Part shown: in pieces, positions 1 to 8,455 of the stretch
Layout of the letters: each line of letters starts with the position of its first letter
Numbering within the stretch: position 1 is the first letter of the stretch
Assembly: GCA_903887845.1 (NCBI GenBank)
Contig: CAISRC010000016.1
Coordinates: 1-40,865 of the forward strand
Source: an uncultured Chlorobiaceae bacterium
Lineage (GTDB): Bacteria > Bacteroidota > Chlorobiia > Chlorobiales > Chlorobiaceae
Length of the DNA: 40,865 bases
Direction of reading: 5' to 3'
Program-made: the position numbers and the translations under genes
Notes under the pieces: model-generated
Seen by the model: only the letters and a program-made list of their open reading frames with translations
Told to the model about the DNA's origin: nothing
Database searches by the model: none

Positions 1-844
1 ACTTGATGTCATAGCAGCGACTGCGGGCCCCGGCCTGATCGGCGCCGTCATGGTGGGGCTTTGTTTTGCCCAGGGTTTGGCTTATGCTCTCGAAGTCCCT
101 TTTGTGCCGGTCAACCACATCGAAGCTCATATCTTTTCTCCTTTTATTAATGAAGGTTCCGGGCACAGTGCCCCTGAAGCTGCCTATGTGTCGCTGACCG
201 TCTCGGGAGGCCATACCCTGCTTTCAGTTGTGGCGCCTGATCTCTCCTATACGGTGATTGGCCGGACGCTTGATGACGCCGCAGGAGAGGCGTTTGATAA
301 AACCGGCAAGATGCTCGGTCTCCCCTATCCTGCCGGCCCGGTCATTGACAAACTGGCAGAAAAAGGCGACCCGACCTTTCACCTCTTCCCACGCGCCCTC
401 ACCTCCCGGTCGCAGAGCAGTAAAAGCTGGCAGGGAAATTTTGATTTCAGCTTTTCGGGCCTGAAAACCTCTGTACTCACCTGGCTGCAGAAACAGAGCG
501 CGGAGTTCATAGAGCGCCATAAAGCAGACATTGCCGCTTCAATTCAGGCCGCGATTGTCGGCGTGCTGGTCGAAAAGAGCATTGTGGCAGCACGCAGCAG
601 AAACGTCAAAGCGGTCTCAATTGCCGGAGGAGTCAGCGCCAACTCAGGACTGCGAAAAGCCATGCAAGAGGCCTGCAATAAAGAAGGCATTGCACTGCAT
701 CTGCCCGCCGTCACCTACTCAACCGACAACGCCGCAATGATTGCCACGCTTGCCGGGCTTAAACTCTCGCGCGGCATGAACGCTGAACGCCGCTACAATG
801 TGGCGCCTTACGCAAGCTTTGCCGCTGGCGCAAAGAAGGCGTGA
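1..844 (+). CDS. tsaD: tRNA N6-adenosine threonylcarbamoyltransferase TsaD, 3' part (5' end outside window)
   Basis: This is the C-terminal part of TsaD (Kae1/YgjD family), which transfers the threonylcarbamoyl group onto A37 of ANN-decoding tRNAs in the cytoplasm. The reading frame is open from the first bases of the window, so the gene is cut by the window edge; an internal ATG at 50 is not the start. Visible family signatures are the glycine-rich stretch [11 protein letters not shown] at the window start, the metal-binding HIEAH motif, the nucleotide-binding SGGHT, the [10 protein letters not shown] segment, and [11 protein letters not shown] with [10 protein letters not shown] near the end. 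The stop is at 842-844. The gene converges on the hip operon across about 250 bases with no clear terminator. Confidence 0.95.
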   Translation, partial: LDVIAATAGPGLIGAVMVGLCFAQGLAYALEVPFVPVNHIEAHIFSPFINEGSGHSAPEAAYVSLTVSGGHTLLSVVAPDLSYTVIGRTLDDAAGEAFDKTGKMLGLPYPAGPVIDKLAEKGDPTFHLFPRALTSRSQSSKSWQGNFDFSFSGLKTSVLTWLQKQSAEFIERHKADIAASIQAAIVGVLVEKSIVAARSRNVKAVSIAGGVSANSGLRKAMQEACNKEGIALHLPAVTYSTDNAAMIATLAGLKLSRGMNAERRYNVAPYASFAAGAKKA

Positions 845-1091
845 TTGCAGGAACAATAAGCTTCTTTCAGTGATTATCAACAGGTCGTACGGTGAATACT
901 TCAGATATAACACACTATCTTCAGTGTCTGGATGAGCATTTCACAACATGGCCTGCTCTTTGGTTATGTCACCTTCACAACAGAAGCAACATAGAATCAA
1001 GACTTTGTGCTACGGCAGACGAACTTCGGGCAAACTGAAGGCTGAAGTCTTCAGAATACTCTGTTCCGGTTCTCGAGCTGGTCTTTTTGCG

Positions 1092-2048
1092 TCAGTCCAA
1101 AAGATTGAGTTGATAATACTTATTCAAAATAAGTTGCTTGTATGCTGATTGCATCTTGTCATCAAGAAAACTGCTTTCTATCAGCCTCTCCCACACCGGA
1201 ATCACATTCCGAAATCTTTTGAACATTCGACCTTGCACCTTTTCATCTACCGACAACGTGCCAAAAGCTTTTTTAAAATCATTGAGCGTGATCCTTTTTT
1301 TCTTCCCATTGAGCGTCAAGGCAAGATCTTCTTTATCTTCAGGAGAAACAAGCGCAGTAGCAACCATATCATAAGCTGGTACAAGGCTGATACCACCTTT
1401 TTCGGGAGTATCGATCAGCGAAAAGTTTTTCAGGTGCATATCAGCATTGCCGGTCAGGAAGCAGAACAGCACCATCTCAAAAAAATTGATGACATCCAGA
1501 CCGGGATTTACCGAATGACGACGTATCGCTTTTGCAATCTGCTCGTAAGATCCGTTATACTTTTCTTCAGTCAGTCTTTCAGTTATCTGGCACATATCCT
1601 CCATCTGCACTTTTCCGTTTTTTGTCCGGTCTATGCGACGTGTCAAGTATGCAAGGTTTCCTGACTGCATGCGGATCAGGCAATGGGGAACGGTATTGAT
1701 CCTGACCGCTTCCGCCATGAGCATCGTCAAGTCCTCTATCTCGGGCAGTTGCGGATATTGTTCTGAAGGAGGCTTGAGTATATATCCCCCCCAAAGGCCG
1801 ACAATAGTGAATCGTTGGGGAGAGCGACCGCGCCGGTCCTGCGCCAAATGAAGAGACAATTTTGGCTGTACCCCAGGGATGGTAATATGACTGCGAATGA
1901 CCTCAAGCGCAAGCTCATCGAGCTGACTTTCGTTAAACGGCAAAAGAGGTGGAGTCGCTGTTCCAAACATTTTCTTGCTGCATCGTGGATGATAGTCAAC
2001 GTCGATGTGCTCCAATGGCTTATAACAGAAGAGACAATGATGCTTCAT
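1092..2048 (-). CDS. hipT: HipT-type serine/threonine kinase toxin of a hipBST module
   Basis: This 318-residue protein has the HipA kinase fold but lacks the N-subdomain 1 of full-length HipA; that piece is encoded separately just upstream. It begins with a CxxC pair (residues 5-8) and HPRC (20-23), typical of short HipT proteins and possibly zinc-binding. The Gly-rich loop is TIPGVQPKLS (56-65). The catalytic loop is GNADMHLKN (200-208, Asp203) and the metal-binding Asp227 is in PAYDMVA. HipT-type toxins phosphorylate a translation factor (tRNA synthetase) to arrest growth. In the characterised enterobacterial HipT the loop carries two phosphorylatable serines two residues apart; here the equivalent residues appear to be His54 and Thr56. 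The start lies 3 bases after the hipS stop. Identity as a HipA-like kinase is sure; the tripartite assignment rests on size and gene order. Confidence 0.88.
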   Translation of the reverse strand: MKHHCLFCYKPLEHIDVDYHPRCSKKMFGTATPPLLPFNESQLDELALEVIRSHITIPGVQPKLSLHLAQDRRGRSPQRFTIVGLWGGYILKPPSEQYPQLPEIEDLTMLMAEAVRINTVPHCLIRMQSGNLAYLTRRIDRTKNGKVQMEDMCQITERLTEEKYNGSYEQIAKAIRRHSVNPGLDVINFFEMVLFCFLTGNADMHLKNFSLIDTPEKGGISLVPAYDMVATALVSPEDKEDLALTLNGKKKRITLNDFKKAFGTLSVDEKVQGRMFKRFRNVIPVWERLIESSFLDDKMQSAYKQLILNKYYQLNLLD

Positions 2049-2051
2049 CGC

Positions 2052-2375
2052 TTACTCCGTTATGACAGGATGCACGCTCACCGCCCCGATACAATCCTTA
2101 CAGCAACTCATCAAAAGTCCCATACGATCTCGCGCGTCAAGCTTCCAATTCCTTTCCGTCAGATTGAGAAGCCATCCCTCGGGAATTAATCCATCAAAAA
2201 AAGGAATCATTGTTTTGCTGGTATATGCGGTAGCCTTCAACGGCAGAGTAACGCTTATCGCCTTCGGATTTTCCGAAGCCAGATACGCCCCTTCATAAAG
2301 AAAGTGATAACCCTCTTCATCTTGTATAAGCCAGCCGGCTGTACGATCCTGATACTGTATTTCAGCTTTTTTCAT
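2052..2375 (-). CDS. hipS: HipS antitoxin, equivalent to HipA N-subdomain 1
   Basis: This 107-residue protein corresponds to the HipA N1 domain. Features include the sheet-forming start (AEIQYQDRTAGWL), the central segment KAISVTLPL, and the signature FFDGLIPEGWLLNL followed by LDARDRMGLL. In known hipBST systems HipS is the protein that neutralises HipT, while HipB only augments it and represses transcription. The ATG at 2375 is preferred over the TTG at 2378 because a strong purine stretch (AGGGGGG) sits upstream at the right distance. The gene follows hipB almost without a gap and precedes hipT by 3 bases, so all three are one translationally coupled operon. Confidence 0.85.
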   Translation of the reverse strand: MKKAEIQYQDRTAGWLIQDEEGYHFLYEGAYLASENPKAISVTLPLKATAYTSKTMIPFFDGLIPEGWLLNLTERNWKLDARDRMGLLMSCCKDCIGAVSVHPVITE

Positions 2376-2378
2376 CAA

Positions 2379-2585
2379 CTATTCCCCCCTTTCCTGCTTG
2401 ACAGGGCCAAGTTCATAACCGAACAACCCAAGGAGTTGGTTCACCTTGTCCATACGCAACGTTTTCTTCCCCTGTTCGAGATCCCGGATGAAACGCAGCC
2501 CTGTACCGGCTTTTTCTGCCAGTTCTGGTTGGGTCATGCCAAAGGACTTTCGTTTTTCACGAACAAATTCAGAAAGATCATTCAT
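2379..2585 (-). CDS. hipB: HipB, XRE-family DNA-binding component of hipBST
   Basis: A 68-residue helix-turn-helix protein of the Cro/CI (XRE) type. The recognition region runs from MTQPELAEKAG through TGLRFIRDLEQGKKT, followed by LLGLFGYELGPV, which is the usual HipB C-terminal strand. HipB dimers bind operators in their own promoter, and several TATACC/GGGTATA dyads lie directly upstream (2600-2690). It is the first gene of the minus-strand operon hipB-hipS-hipT. Confidence 0.9.
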   Translation of the reverse strand: MNDLSEFVREKRKSFGMTQPELAEKAGTGLRFIRDLEQGKKTLRMDKVNQLLGLFGYELGPVKQERGE

Positions 2586-2599
2586 AGTATAAAAGCACC

Positions 2600-2690
2600 T
2601 GATCGGGTATAATTAACAAAACAATAACACCAATCTATACCATTTCGGGTATATAATCAAGCAAATCAACAATAATTATACCCGATCGGG
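2600..2690 (-). promoter_or_regulatory. Probable HipB operator cluster in front of the hipBST operon
   Basis: Three related dyads lie upstream of hipB. GATCGGGTATAATTA is at 2601-2615, TATACC-N5-GGGTATA at 2636-2653, and TTATACCCGATCGGG at 2676-2690, which contains the perfect palindrome CCCGATCGGG (2681-2690). The first and last are inverted copies of one another. The half-site TATACC resembles the TATCC half-site known for Escherichia coli HipB. Assignment to HipB is inference from position and symmetry. Confidence 0.6.
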
Positions 2691-2694
2691 AACG

Positions 2695-2937
2695 TATCAA
2701 AAAAAGATCAGGGAACTGCTTCTTCTCGGTGAACATCAGCGTCTCGAATTCAAGACATTGGCAAAAAGCTCTGTGTGTCGTGATGACTGCGGCTTTCTCA
2801 ACTCAGGCAGAGAAGAACGACAAGGGTTGAAACTCACTCACTCAGGCACATCTTCGTGGTGCATTGCTTTTTTTTGTGTCCATGAACAAGCTTTTTTGTA
2901 TGTTTACGGACAAGGTATAGTATACCTCTTGTAACGC
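2695..2937 (+). pseudogene. Possible fragment of an AlbA_2/Schlafen-type ATP-binding protein
   Basis: A plus-strand frame with no plausible start codon encodes IRELLLLGEHQRLEFK (about 2707-2754). This resembles the N-terminal entry of AlbA_2 (divergent AAA_4/Schlafen-like) domains. The match fades after roughly 18 residues and the frame ends at TAA near 2935-2937. It may be the stub of a gene deleted when the hip module arrived, or chance. Evidence is limited to the short motif. Confidence 0.3.
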
Positions 2938-2991
2938 TTTTGTGACAACAAGAATGCAAATTATTGTATTGTATAGAGCTAAGACTATACA
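2914..2991. promoter_or_regulatory. Two dyad symmetries upstream of yajC
   Basis: Two perfect inverted repeats lie in the stretch before yajC: GGTATA-G-TATACC (2914-2926) and TGTATAG-N8-CTATACA (2970-2991). They use the same TATACC/TATAG vocabulary as the hip operators, with opposite half-site orientation in the first. They may be operators for the yajC operon or further HipB sites. No convincing -35/-10 pair could be fixed. Apart from these and the short AlbA-like fragment, the 464 bases between hipB and yajC hold nothing recognisable. Confidence 0.4.
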
Positions 2992-3049
2992 TACATTGCA
3001 GTAATGCTCACCAAAAAGCTGTTATTTTTTTTAATATCACGACCCTGTT

Positions 3050-3406
3050 ATGCACAATACTCTACTGTCACTACTTCTTTTCGCACCTCCCGTCGCAGGT
3101 CAGGCGGCACCAAACCCATTGATTCAGATTGTCCCGTTAGTCCTTATCTTTGTTGTCTTTTATTTCTTCATGATTCGCCCTCAGCAGAAAAAACAGAAAG
3201 ACCGGGAAAAGGTGCTTGACAGCCTGAAACGAGGCGACAAAATTGTCACCATTGGCGGCGTTCATGGTACTGTTGCAGGAATTGATACAGAGAAGAAAAC
3301 TGTTCTTGTTCAGGTCAGTGATTCCACAAAAATCACGTTTGACCGCACCGCCATTGCCAATATTGACAAGCAGGATTCGGGCGATAAACTCACGACCAAA
3401 GAGTAA
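3050..3406 (+). CDS. yajC: Sec translocase accessory subunit YajC
   Basis: A 118-residue single-pass membrane protein of the YajC family, the SecDF-associated part of the holotranslocon. A hydrophobic N-terminal segment and the transmembrane helix [17 protein letters not shown] are followed by the family hallmark [10 protein letters not shown]. Next comes a cytoplasmic domain with [17 protein letters not shown]. It opens a tight plus-strand run; carA follows after 10 bases. Pairing with carA rather than secD suggests a rearranged order compared with Proteobacteria. Confidence 0.95.
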   Translation: MHNTLLSLLLFAPPVAGQAAPNPLIQIVPLVLIFVVFYFFMIRPQQKKQKDREKVLDSLKRGDKIVTIGGVHGTVAGIDTEKKTVLVQVSDSTKITFDRTAIANIDKQDSGDKLTTKE

Positions 3407-3416
3407 GAAGATTATA

Positions 3417-4541
3417 ATGCAGCCAATACGAGCAAAACTGGTACTGGAAAACGGCTCTGTCTATAGAGGTACCGCATTCGGCCATATCGGAGAAGCAACC
3501 GGTGAGGTGCTCTTCAATACATCGCTTACCGGATACCAGGAAATTCTGACCGATCCTTCCTATGCCGGTCAGATGGTGCTGATGACCTATCCGCTGATAG
3601 GAAACTACGGCATTAATCCAACCGATAACGAATCGGGAAAAATATGGGCCTCAGCCTTTATTGTTCACGAAGTATCGCGCGTCCACAGTAACTTCGAAGC
3701 ATCGCAAAGTCTTGATTCTTTGCTCAGGGATTCCGGGGTCATGGGGCTTGCCGGTATTGATACCCGCAGGCTTGTTCGCGAGATCCGTGAAAAAGGAGCC
3801 ATGCGGGGAATTATTTCTGTGCTTGATGAGAGCGATGAAAAACTGAGAGAGAAAGCACGTCAGAGCCCTGAAATGTCGGGTCGCGATCTGGTCAAAACCG
3901 TTACCGTGTCTGAAAATTATACCCTTGAACGAGAGGATGCCCGCTACCATGTCGCTGCATTCGATTTTGGCATTAAAACCAATATCCTGCGAATGCTGCA
4001 CGACACTGGATGCAAAGTAACGGTGTTACAGGCCGGAACATCTGCGGAAGAGGTCATCGCACTGAACCCTGACGGGGTTTTTCTTTCGAATGGCCCTGGC
4101 GATCCCGCCGCAGTAGGTTACGCTATTGAGACCATCAAAAAACTTGTCGCTTATAACCGGAGCACAAGGCCGTTGCCGATCTTCGGTATCTGCCTCGGTC
4201 ACCAGTTGCTTTCCCTGGCTTTCGGTGCAGAAACCTACAAACTGAAATTTGGACACCACGGCGGGAATCACCCGGTTAAGAATTTACAAAGCAGTCAGAT
4301 AGAGATAACATCACAGAATCATGGTTTTGCGGTGACCATGGAGTCACTGCCTGAAGATCTTGAAATGACCCATCTCAATCTTTACGACAATACCGTTGAG
4401 GGGATAAAGCACAAAAAGCTTCCATGCTTTTCGGTACAGTACCATCCCGAAGCCGCACCGGGACCACATGATTCGAACTATCTTTTTGAAGAGTTCACTT
4501 CGCTTATGGATTTAACTCAACCCATTTTATTGAAGAGATGA
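3417..4541 (+). CDS. carA: Carbamoyl-phosphate synthase small (glutaminase) subunit
   Basis: CarA supplies ammonia from glutamine to the large subunit CarB for carbamoyl phosphate, the precursor of pyrimidines and arginine. The N-terminal CPSase_sm domain starts at [15 protein letters not shown]. The class I glutamine amidotransferase domain shows the oxyanion strand SNGPGDP, the nucleophile elbow [10 protein letters not shown] with catalytic Cys, and the His-Glu pair in [11 protein letters not shown]. The ATG at 3417 gives 374 residues, the normal family length; the longer upstream frame (to 3243) overlaps yajC and is not used. The stop overlaps the next start by 4 bases. carB is not in the window. 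Confidence 0.97.
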   Translation: MQPIRAKLVLENGSVYRGTAFGHIGEATGEVLFNTSLTGYQEILTDPSYAGQMVLMTYPLIGNYGINPTDNESGKIWASAFIVHEVSRVHSNFEASQSLDSLLRDSGVMGLAGIDTRRLVREIREKGAMRGIISVLDESDEKLREKARQSPEMSGRDLVKTVTVSENYTLEREDARYHVAAFDFGIKTNILRMLHDTGCKVTVLQAGTSAEEVIALNPDGVFLSNGPGDPAAVGYAIETIKKLVAYNRSTRPLPIFGICLGHQLLSLAFGAETYKLKFGHHGGNHPVKNLQSSQIEITSQNHGFAVTMESLPEDLEMTHLNLYDNTVEGIKHKKLPCFSVQYHPEAAPGPHDSNYLFEEFTSLMDLTQPILLKR

Positions 4542-5677
4542 AAAAAAGATTATTTACTCCGGGGCCAACCCCGGTGCCTGAAAATGTCATGCTTCGCATG
4601 GCTGCTCCGATTATCCATCACAGGAACCCCGAGTTCATGGAGATTTTGACCAGGGTTCATGAAGATCTCAAATATCTGTTCAGAACAACCCAGCCGGTTG
4701 TTGTGCTCAGTTGCTCTGGAACCGGCGGCATGGAAGCCACTATTTCAAGCCTCTTCAAACAGGGCGACAAGGTCATCACCGTCAACGCAGGCAAGTTTGG
4801 CGAACGCTGGGGCGAGCTGGTACGCGTCTTCACTGGCAACTGTATTGAGGAAAAAGTAGCCTGGGGTTCAGCCATTCAGCCAGAGCGACTTGCTGAACTG
4901 CTCAAAGAGCACCCTGATGCTAAAGGAGTCTGCCTGACTCACTCGGAAACATCAACCGGTACGGCTGCCGATATTCAGACGCTCAGCGCACTGATTCGCG
5001 AGCAGTCAGAAGCTCTGGTTATCGTTGACGGCATTACTGCTGTCGGAGCTCACGAGTTTCTTTTTGACGATTGGGGCGTTGATATCTGCATTACCGGCTC
5101 CCAGAAAGGCCTTATGATGCCGCCGGGACTGGCGCTGGTTGCCATTTCTGAACGGGCACAGGATATCATTAAAGGCCAAACCGGCATGACGCAGTATTAC
5201 CTGAGCCTGAAAAAAGCTCTGAAAGCCCACGCTGGAGACGATACACCCTTTACCCCTGCGGTCTCATTGGTCATAGGGCTTGATGAAGCATTGCAGATGA
5301 TCAAGGCTGAGGGCATTGAAAATATCTGGAAACGTCATGAAAGTCTTGCAAGTGCATGCCGACAGGGATGCAACGCTCTCGGCATGAAGCTGTTCAGCAA
5401 CTCTCCGTCGTTTGCTGTTACTCCTGTCTGGCTTCCCGAAGGAGTAAAGTGGTCTGCATTCAACAAGGCACTGAAAAAAAGCAACGGCATCACGGTCGCT
5501 GCAGGCCAGGATGAGTACAAGGATAAAATTTTCCGTATCTCCCATCTTGGTTTTTACGATGAACTCGACATGTTGACCGTCATTGGCGGCATTGAACGGG
5601 CACTGAAAGAGATTGAGTTCCCTTTTGAAATCGGCGCAGGCGTCAGCGCTGTCCAGAAGGCATTCCTCGGCAACTAA
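4538..5677 (+). CDS. Class V PLP aminotransferase (serine/alanine-glyoxylate aminotransferase family)
   Basis: A 379-residue fold-type I PLP enzyme. The start [15 protein letters not shown], the substrate/PLP segment [12 protein letters not shown], and the Schiff-base lysine motif [13 protein letters not shown] (Lys about 190) place it with alanine/serine-glyoxylate transaminases. This group also includes the so-called small subunit of cyanobacterial soluble hydrogenase. The specific substrate cannot be read from sequence; photorespiratory-type glycine/serine metabolism is one option. The ATG overlaps the carA stop (ATGA), indicating translational coupling. A TPR protein gene follows after 21 bases. 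Confidence 0.85.
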   Translation: MKKRLFTPGPTPVPENVMLRMAAPIIHHRNPEFMEILTRVHEDLKYLFRTTQPVVVLSCSGTGGMEATISSLFKQGDKVITVNAGKFGERWGELVRVFTGNCIEEKVAWGSAIQPERLAELLKEHPDAKGVCLTHSETSTGTAADIQTLSALIREQSEALVIVDGITAVGAHEFLFDDWGVDICITGSQKGLMMPPGLALVAISERAQDIIKGQTGMTQYYLSLKKALKAHAGDDTPFTPAVSLVIGLDEALQMIKAEGIENIWKRHESLASACRQGCNALGMKLFSNSPSFAVTPVWLPEGVKWSAFNKALKKSNGITVAAGQDEYKDKIFRISHLGFYDELDMLTVIGGIERALKEIEFPFEIGAGVSAVQKAFLGN

Positions 5678-5698
5678 AGCTTCGGGAGTGCTTTCACT

Positions 5699-6367
5699 AT
5701 GATATTCCTGCACACTCTCCTGCTTGTTGTTGCACTCGCATCTTCAATGCAGGAGATGCTCAGGGAGTATCGTTTGCAACTGAAAGCTGATGCACTCTAC
5801 GAACGTCACGCATACAGAGAAGCTGAAACCGTTTTTCGGCAGCTTGTCTCCCTTGCTCCTGCACCTCAAGAGAGATCGGCAGCGAGTTTCAATCTTGCCT
5901 GTGCTCTCTACATGCAGGGGAAGTATCCTGAAGCGGGTACTCTCTTTGCCGGCAACACCAAACCTGGCAATGAACACCAGGAGAACCGACTGAAGTCAAT
6001 ATTCAATGAAGGAAATACTCTTGCCATGAGAGCCATCGGAAGCAGCGAAAAAGCACAAAAAAACGCGCTGTTCCACCAATCACTCAATTGCTTTAAACGT
6101 GTACTGTTAACCGAACCGGGCGATGGCGATGCAAAAATCAATTATGAAATTGTCCTCCGGTATCTGGATGAACTCGAGAAACCGGAACAATCATCGTCGT
6201 CAACAACCGATAAAAAAAGCTCTCATCAACCAACATCCGGCATTGGCAAGGGTATCGCAGATCGCCTGCTTGAGAATGCTCAACATGATGAATCTTCACT
6301 GATGCGAAGGCTTTCAGGAACAGGAAAATCATCGTCACAGAGCAGCAAAAACAACCAGGACTGGTAA
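5699..6367 (+). CDS. Tetratricopeptide-repeat protein with N-terminal membrane anchor or signal
   Basis: A 222-residue protein. Residues 1-17 are hydrophobic (MIFLHTLLLVVALASSM), suggesting a signal or anchor. They are followed by TPR-like helices: KADALYERHAYREAETVF, ASFNLACALYMQGKYPEA and an IFNEGNTLAMRA segment. The last 55 residues are Ser/Gln/Lys-rich and low in complexity. The arrangement resembles BatC/BatE-type TPR proteins of the Bacteroidetes/Chlorobi Bat (aerotolerance) clusters, and a BatD-like gene lies 2.9 kb downstream, but that link is inference. It sits 21 bases after the aminotransferase and 6 bases before the radical SAM gene. Confidence 0.7.
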   Translation: MIFLHTLLLVVALASSMQEMLREYRLQLKADALYERHAYREAETVFRQLVSLAPAPQERSAASFNLACALYMQGKYPEAGTLFAGNTKPGNEHQENRLKSIFNEGNTLAMRAIGSSEKAQKNALFHQSLNCFKRVLLTEPGDGDAKINYEIVLRYLDELEKPEQSSSSTTDKKSSHQPTSGIGKGIADRLLENAQHDESSLMRRLSGTGKSSSQSSKNNQDW

Positions 6368-6373
6368 AGCGAA

Positions 6374-7789
6374 ATGCCCCCGACAAAAAAAGTCCTGCTG
6401 GTATTTCTTCCATCAGAAAGCGGTGTTGATGGCGCCCGTTCACTCTATAGCGAAAAAGAGATCAACCCTCTCTCAGGATGGTTCAACCGTTCGCTCAGAA
6501 CAATCATCAAACAAAGCCAGTTCGCCATTCCACCACTCTCGCTCATGATCCTCAGCTCTGTTGAGGTCCCCGGAGTTCAGCAGTCGATTTGCGATATGCG
6601 GTTTGAAGAGTTTCCCTGGAACGAAAAATGGGATCTGGTCGGTATCAGCGTACAGACCGGAATGGCTAAAAATGCGTTTGCTCTCGCCGACAAACTGCGT
6701 TCCGCAGCAATCCCCGTCGCTCTTGGAGGCGCCCATGTAACGCTCTTTCCTGAATCATGCCGCCCTCATGCCGATGTGCTTGTACCAGGAGAGGCTGACG
6801 ACCTCTGGAAAGAGGTGCTCACCGACCTTGCAGCAGGGATACTTAAACCACTCTATCGCTCCGACAGCTTTCCCGATCTCGGACGCTCAAGGCCTGTCAG
6901 TAAAACATCGCTCATCAAAAGCCGATACTTTACCACTAACCTGATCCAGACTGGACGAGGATGCCAGTATAGCTGCGACTTCTGCAATGTCCATCTCCTT
7001 AACGGCCATACCTTGCGGAGACGAGCAATCACCGATGTCGTCAGTGAAGTTGCGCGGTTTCAGCAGGATGACCGCCGAATATTCTTTTTTGTGGATGACT
7101 CCATCAATGCCGACCCCGTTTATGCGCTTGAACTCTTTCGAAAACTCACTCCATTGAAGATTCGCTGGTTCGGGCAGGCGACCACAACCCTCGGCCAGCA
7201 GCATGAGTTGCTTAAAACCTTCGCCAATTCCGGATGCCAGGCGCTCCTTGTTGGTATAGAGAGCATTGAGGCAAAAAGCCGAAGCGCCCACAAAAAAAAT
7301 CAGAACAGGGCTGGAGAGCTGGTCAGGGCCATTACAACCATCAGAGACGCAGGAATAAGCCTTTATGGAAGCTTCATTTACGGCCTCGACGGCGACACCG
7401 TTGATACTCCGGCAGCAATTCTTGATTTTATCCATGAAACAAAGCTTGACGTGCCGGGCATCAACATTCTGCGACCGACGCCCGGCACACAGGTTTTTGA
7501 GCGGCTCAGGGAGGAGGGACGACTGCTCTTTGACCCTCTCGACATTACCGCATATCGTTACTCTTTCGGCCAGGAGATGCTTTACCTGCCAAAAAATATT
7601 CCACTCGACGCTTTTATCGAAAGCTACTCCACCCTTACTCGCCAAGTGTTTACTATAAAAAACTCCGTCACAAGAGGCCTGTCGGCACCCAGGGCGAAAA
7701 GTGCTGTCATGCTCTTCAATCTCTTCTACACCCATCTTTACGGGCTCTCCCGTCGGGATCTGCAGCATCAACGTGAAAACAACTTCTGA
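6374..7789 (+). CDS. B12-binding-domain radical SAM protein (BchE/BchQ/BchR-like)
   Basis: A 471-residue protein with an N-terminal cobalamin-binding-like Rossmann region (about 1-150, including DLVGISVQTGMAKNAF and ALGGAHVTLFPE). It is followed by a radical SAM barrel with the Fe-S motif CQYSCDFC (Cx3Cx2C). GIESIEAKS and PGINILRPTPGTQVFERL match the class B (B12-dependent) architecture. In green sulfur bacteria this architecture is used by BchE and by the bacteriochlorophyll C-8 and C-12 side-chain methyltransferases BchQ and BchR, which are of similar length. I cannot separate these from other family members by eye. It is the last gene of the yajC-carA run. Confidence 0.8.
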   Translation: MPPTKKVLLVFLPSESGVDGARSLYSEKEINPLSGWFNRSLRTIIKQSQFAIPPLSLMILSSVEVPGVQQSICDMRFEEFPWNEKWDLVGISVQTGMAKNAFALADKLRSAAIPVALGGAHVTLFPESCRPHADVLVPGEADDLWKEVLTDLAAGILKPLYRSDSFPDLGRSRPVSKTSLIKSRYFTTNLIQTGRGCQYSCDFCNVHLLNGHTLRRRAITDVVSEVARFQQDDRRIFFFVDDSINADPVYALELFRKLTPLKIRWFGQATTTLGQQHELLKTFANSGCQALLVGIESIEAKSRSAHKKNQNRAGELVRAITTIRDAGISLYGSFIYGLDGDTVDTPAAILDFIHETKLDVPGINILRPTPGTQVFERLREEGRLLFDPLDITAYRYSFGQEMLYLPKNIPLDAFIESYSTLTRQVFTIKNSVTRGLSAPRAKSAVMLFNLFYTHLYGLSRRDLQHQRENNF

Positions 7790-7883
7790 AAAAACCATTT
7801 TGCCATACGCCGAATAATTTTTAAACTGTCAATCAAAGTTTTTGAGACTATACCCGGCACAACAACCTAAACCTTTCCTGAAC

Positions 7884-8324
7884 ATGACTATGAAACCCTT
7901 TCTGCCTTTTTTGACAGCGGGCCTTCTTTGCCTTGGCGCCTGTGGCCTTGAGAAGCCACCTGCCTCCCTCAAATTTCCTGATGAAAAGAAAGAAGCGGCC
8001 GCACCTGCGCCAGAAGCTGCTGCACCTGCTGCTGCACCTGCCGCAACTGAAGCTCCGGCAGACCCAAAACTGGCGGCAGGTAAAACTGTGTATGACGCCA
8101 GTTGTGCGGGATGTCACGAGGCGGGCATGATGGGTGCCCCAAAACCGGGCGACAAAGCCGCATGGAGTGCTCGTATAGCAAAAGGTCTGGATGTCATGAC
8201 GAAAAATTCACTCCAGGGATTCACGGGTAAAGCGGGCATGATGCCGGCAAAAGGCGGCAATTCAGCTCTGACTGATGAACAGGTGACAAACGCCGTCGCC
8301 TTCATGGCAGATAAATCGAAATAA
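7884..8324 (+). CDS. Monoheme c-type cytochrome lipoprotein (cytochrome c5-like)
   Basis: A 146-residue secreted heme protein. The N-terminus is a lipoprotein signal with lipobox LCLGAC, followed by an Ala/Pro/Glu-rich linker (about residues 30-65). The heme domain has CAGCH as its single CxxCH motif. KPGDKAAWSARIAKG and later Met-containing GKAGMMPAKGG offer candidate sixth ligands, as in cytochrome c5-type proteins. It probably works in the periplasm, anchored to a membrane, as an electron carrier. The ATG at 7884 is chosen to give a complete lipoprotein signal; an upstream in-frame start (7842) would add a non-signal extension. A terminator follows immediately, so it appears monocistronic. 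Confidence 0.88.
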   Translation: MTMKPFLPFLTAGLLCLGACGLEKPPASLKFPDEKKEAAAPAPEAAAPAAAPAATEAPADPKLAAGKTVYDASCAGCHEAGMMGAPKPGDKAAWSARIAKGLDVMTKNSLQGFTGKAGMMPAKGGNSALTDEQVTNAVAFMADKSK

Positions 8325-8339
8325 AATATCATTGCGAGC

Positions 8340-8373
8340 GGGAGCTGTAGTACAACAGCTCCCCTTCTTTTTA
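8340..8373 (+). terminator. Intrinsic terminator after the cytochrome gene
   Basis: GGGAGCTGT (8340-8348) pairs perfectly with ACAGCTCCC (8355-8363) around a 6-base loop. A T-rich tract TTCTTTTTAT follows. Confidence 0.8.
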
Positions 8374-8455
8374 TCGGCTTCACAGCAGAACTGATTTCAG
8401 TTACCCTCCCGCCATAGAACATGCACCTGTCTCATACACAAAAATTCTTTGTATC

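Noticed and set aside
1149-1664. 171-codon plus-strand frame opposite hipT
   Set aside because: Antisense frame of a protein with complete HipA kinase motifs.
6887-7798. 303-codon minus-strand frame opposite the radical SAM gene
   Set aside because: Antisense frame; the plus strand carries all catalytic motifs of a known family.
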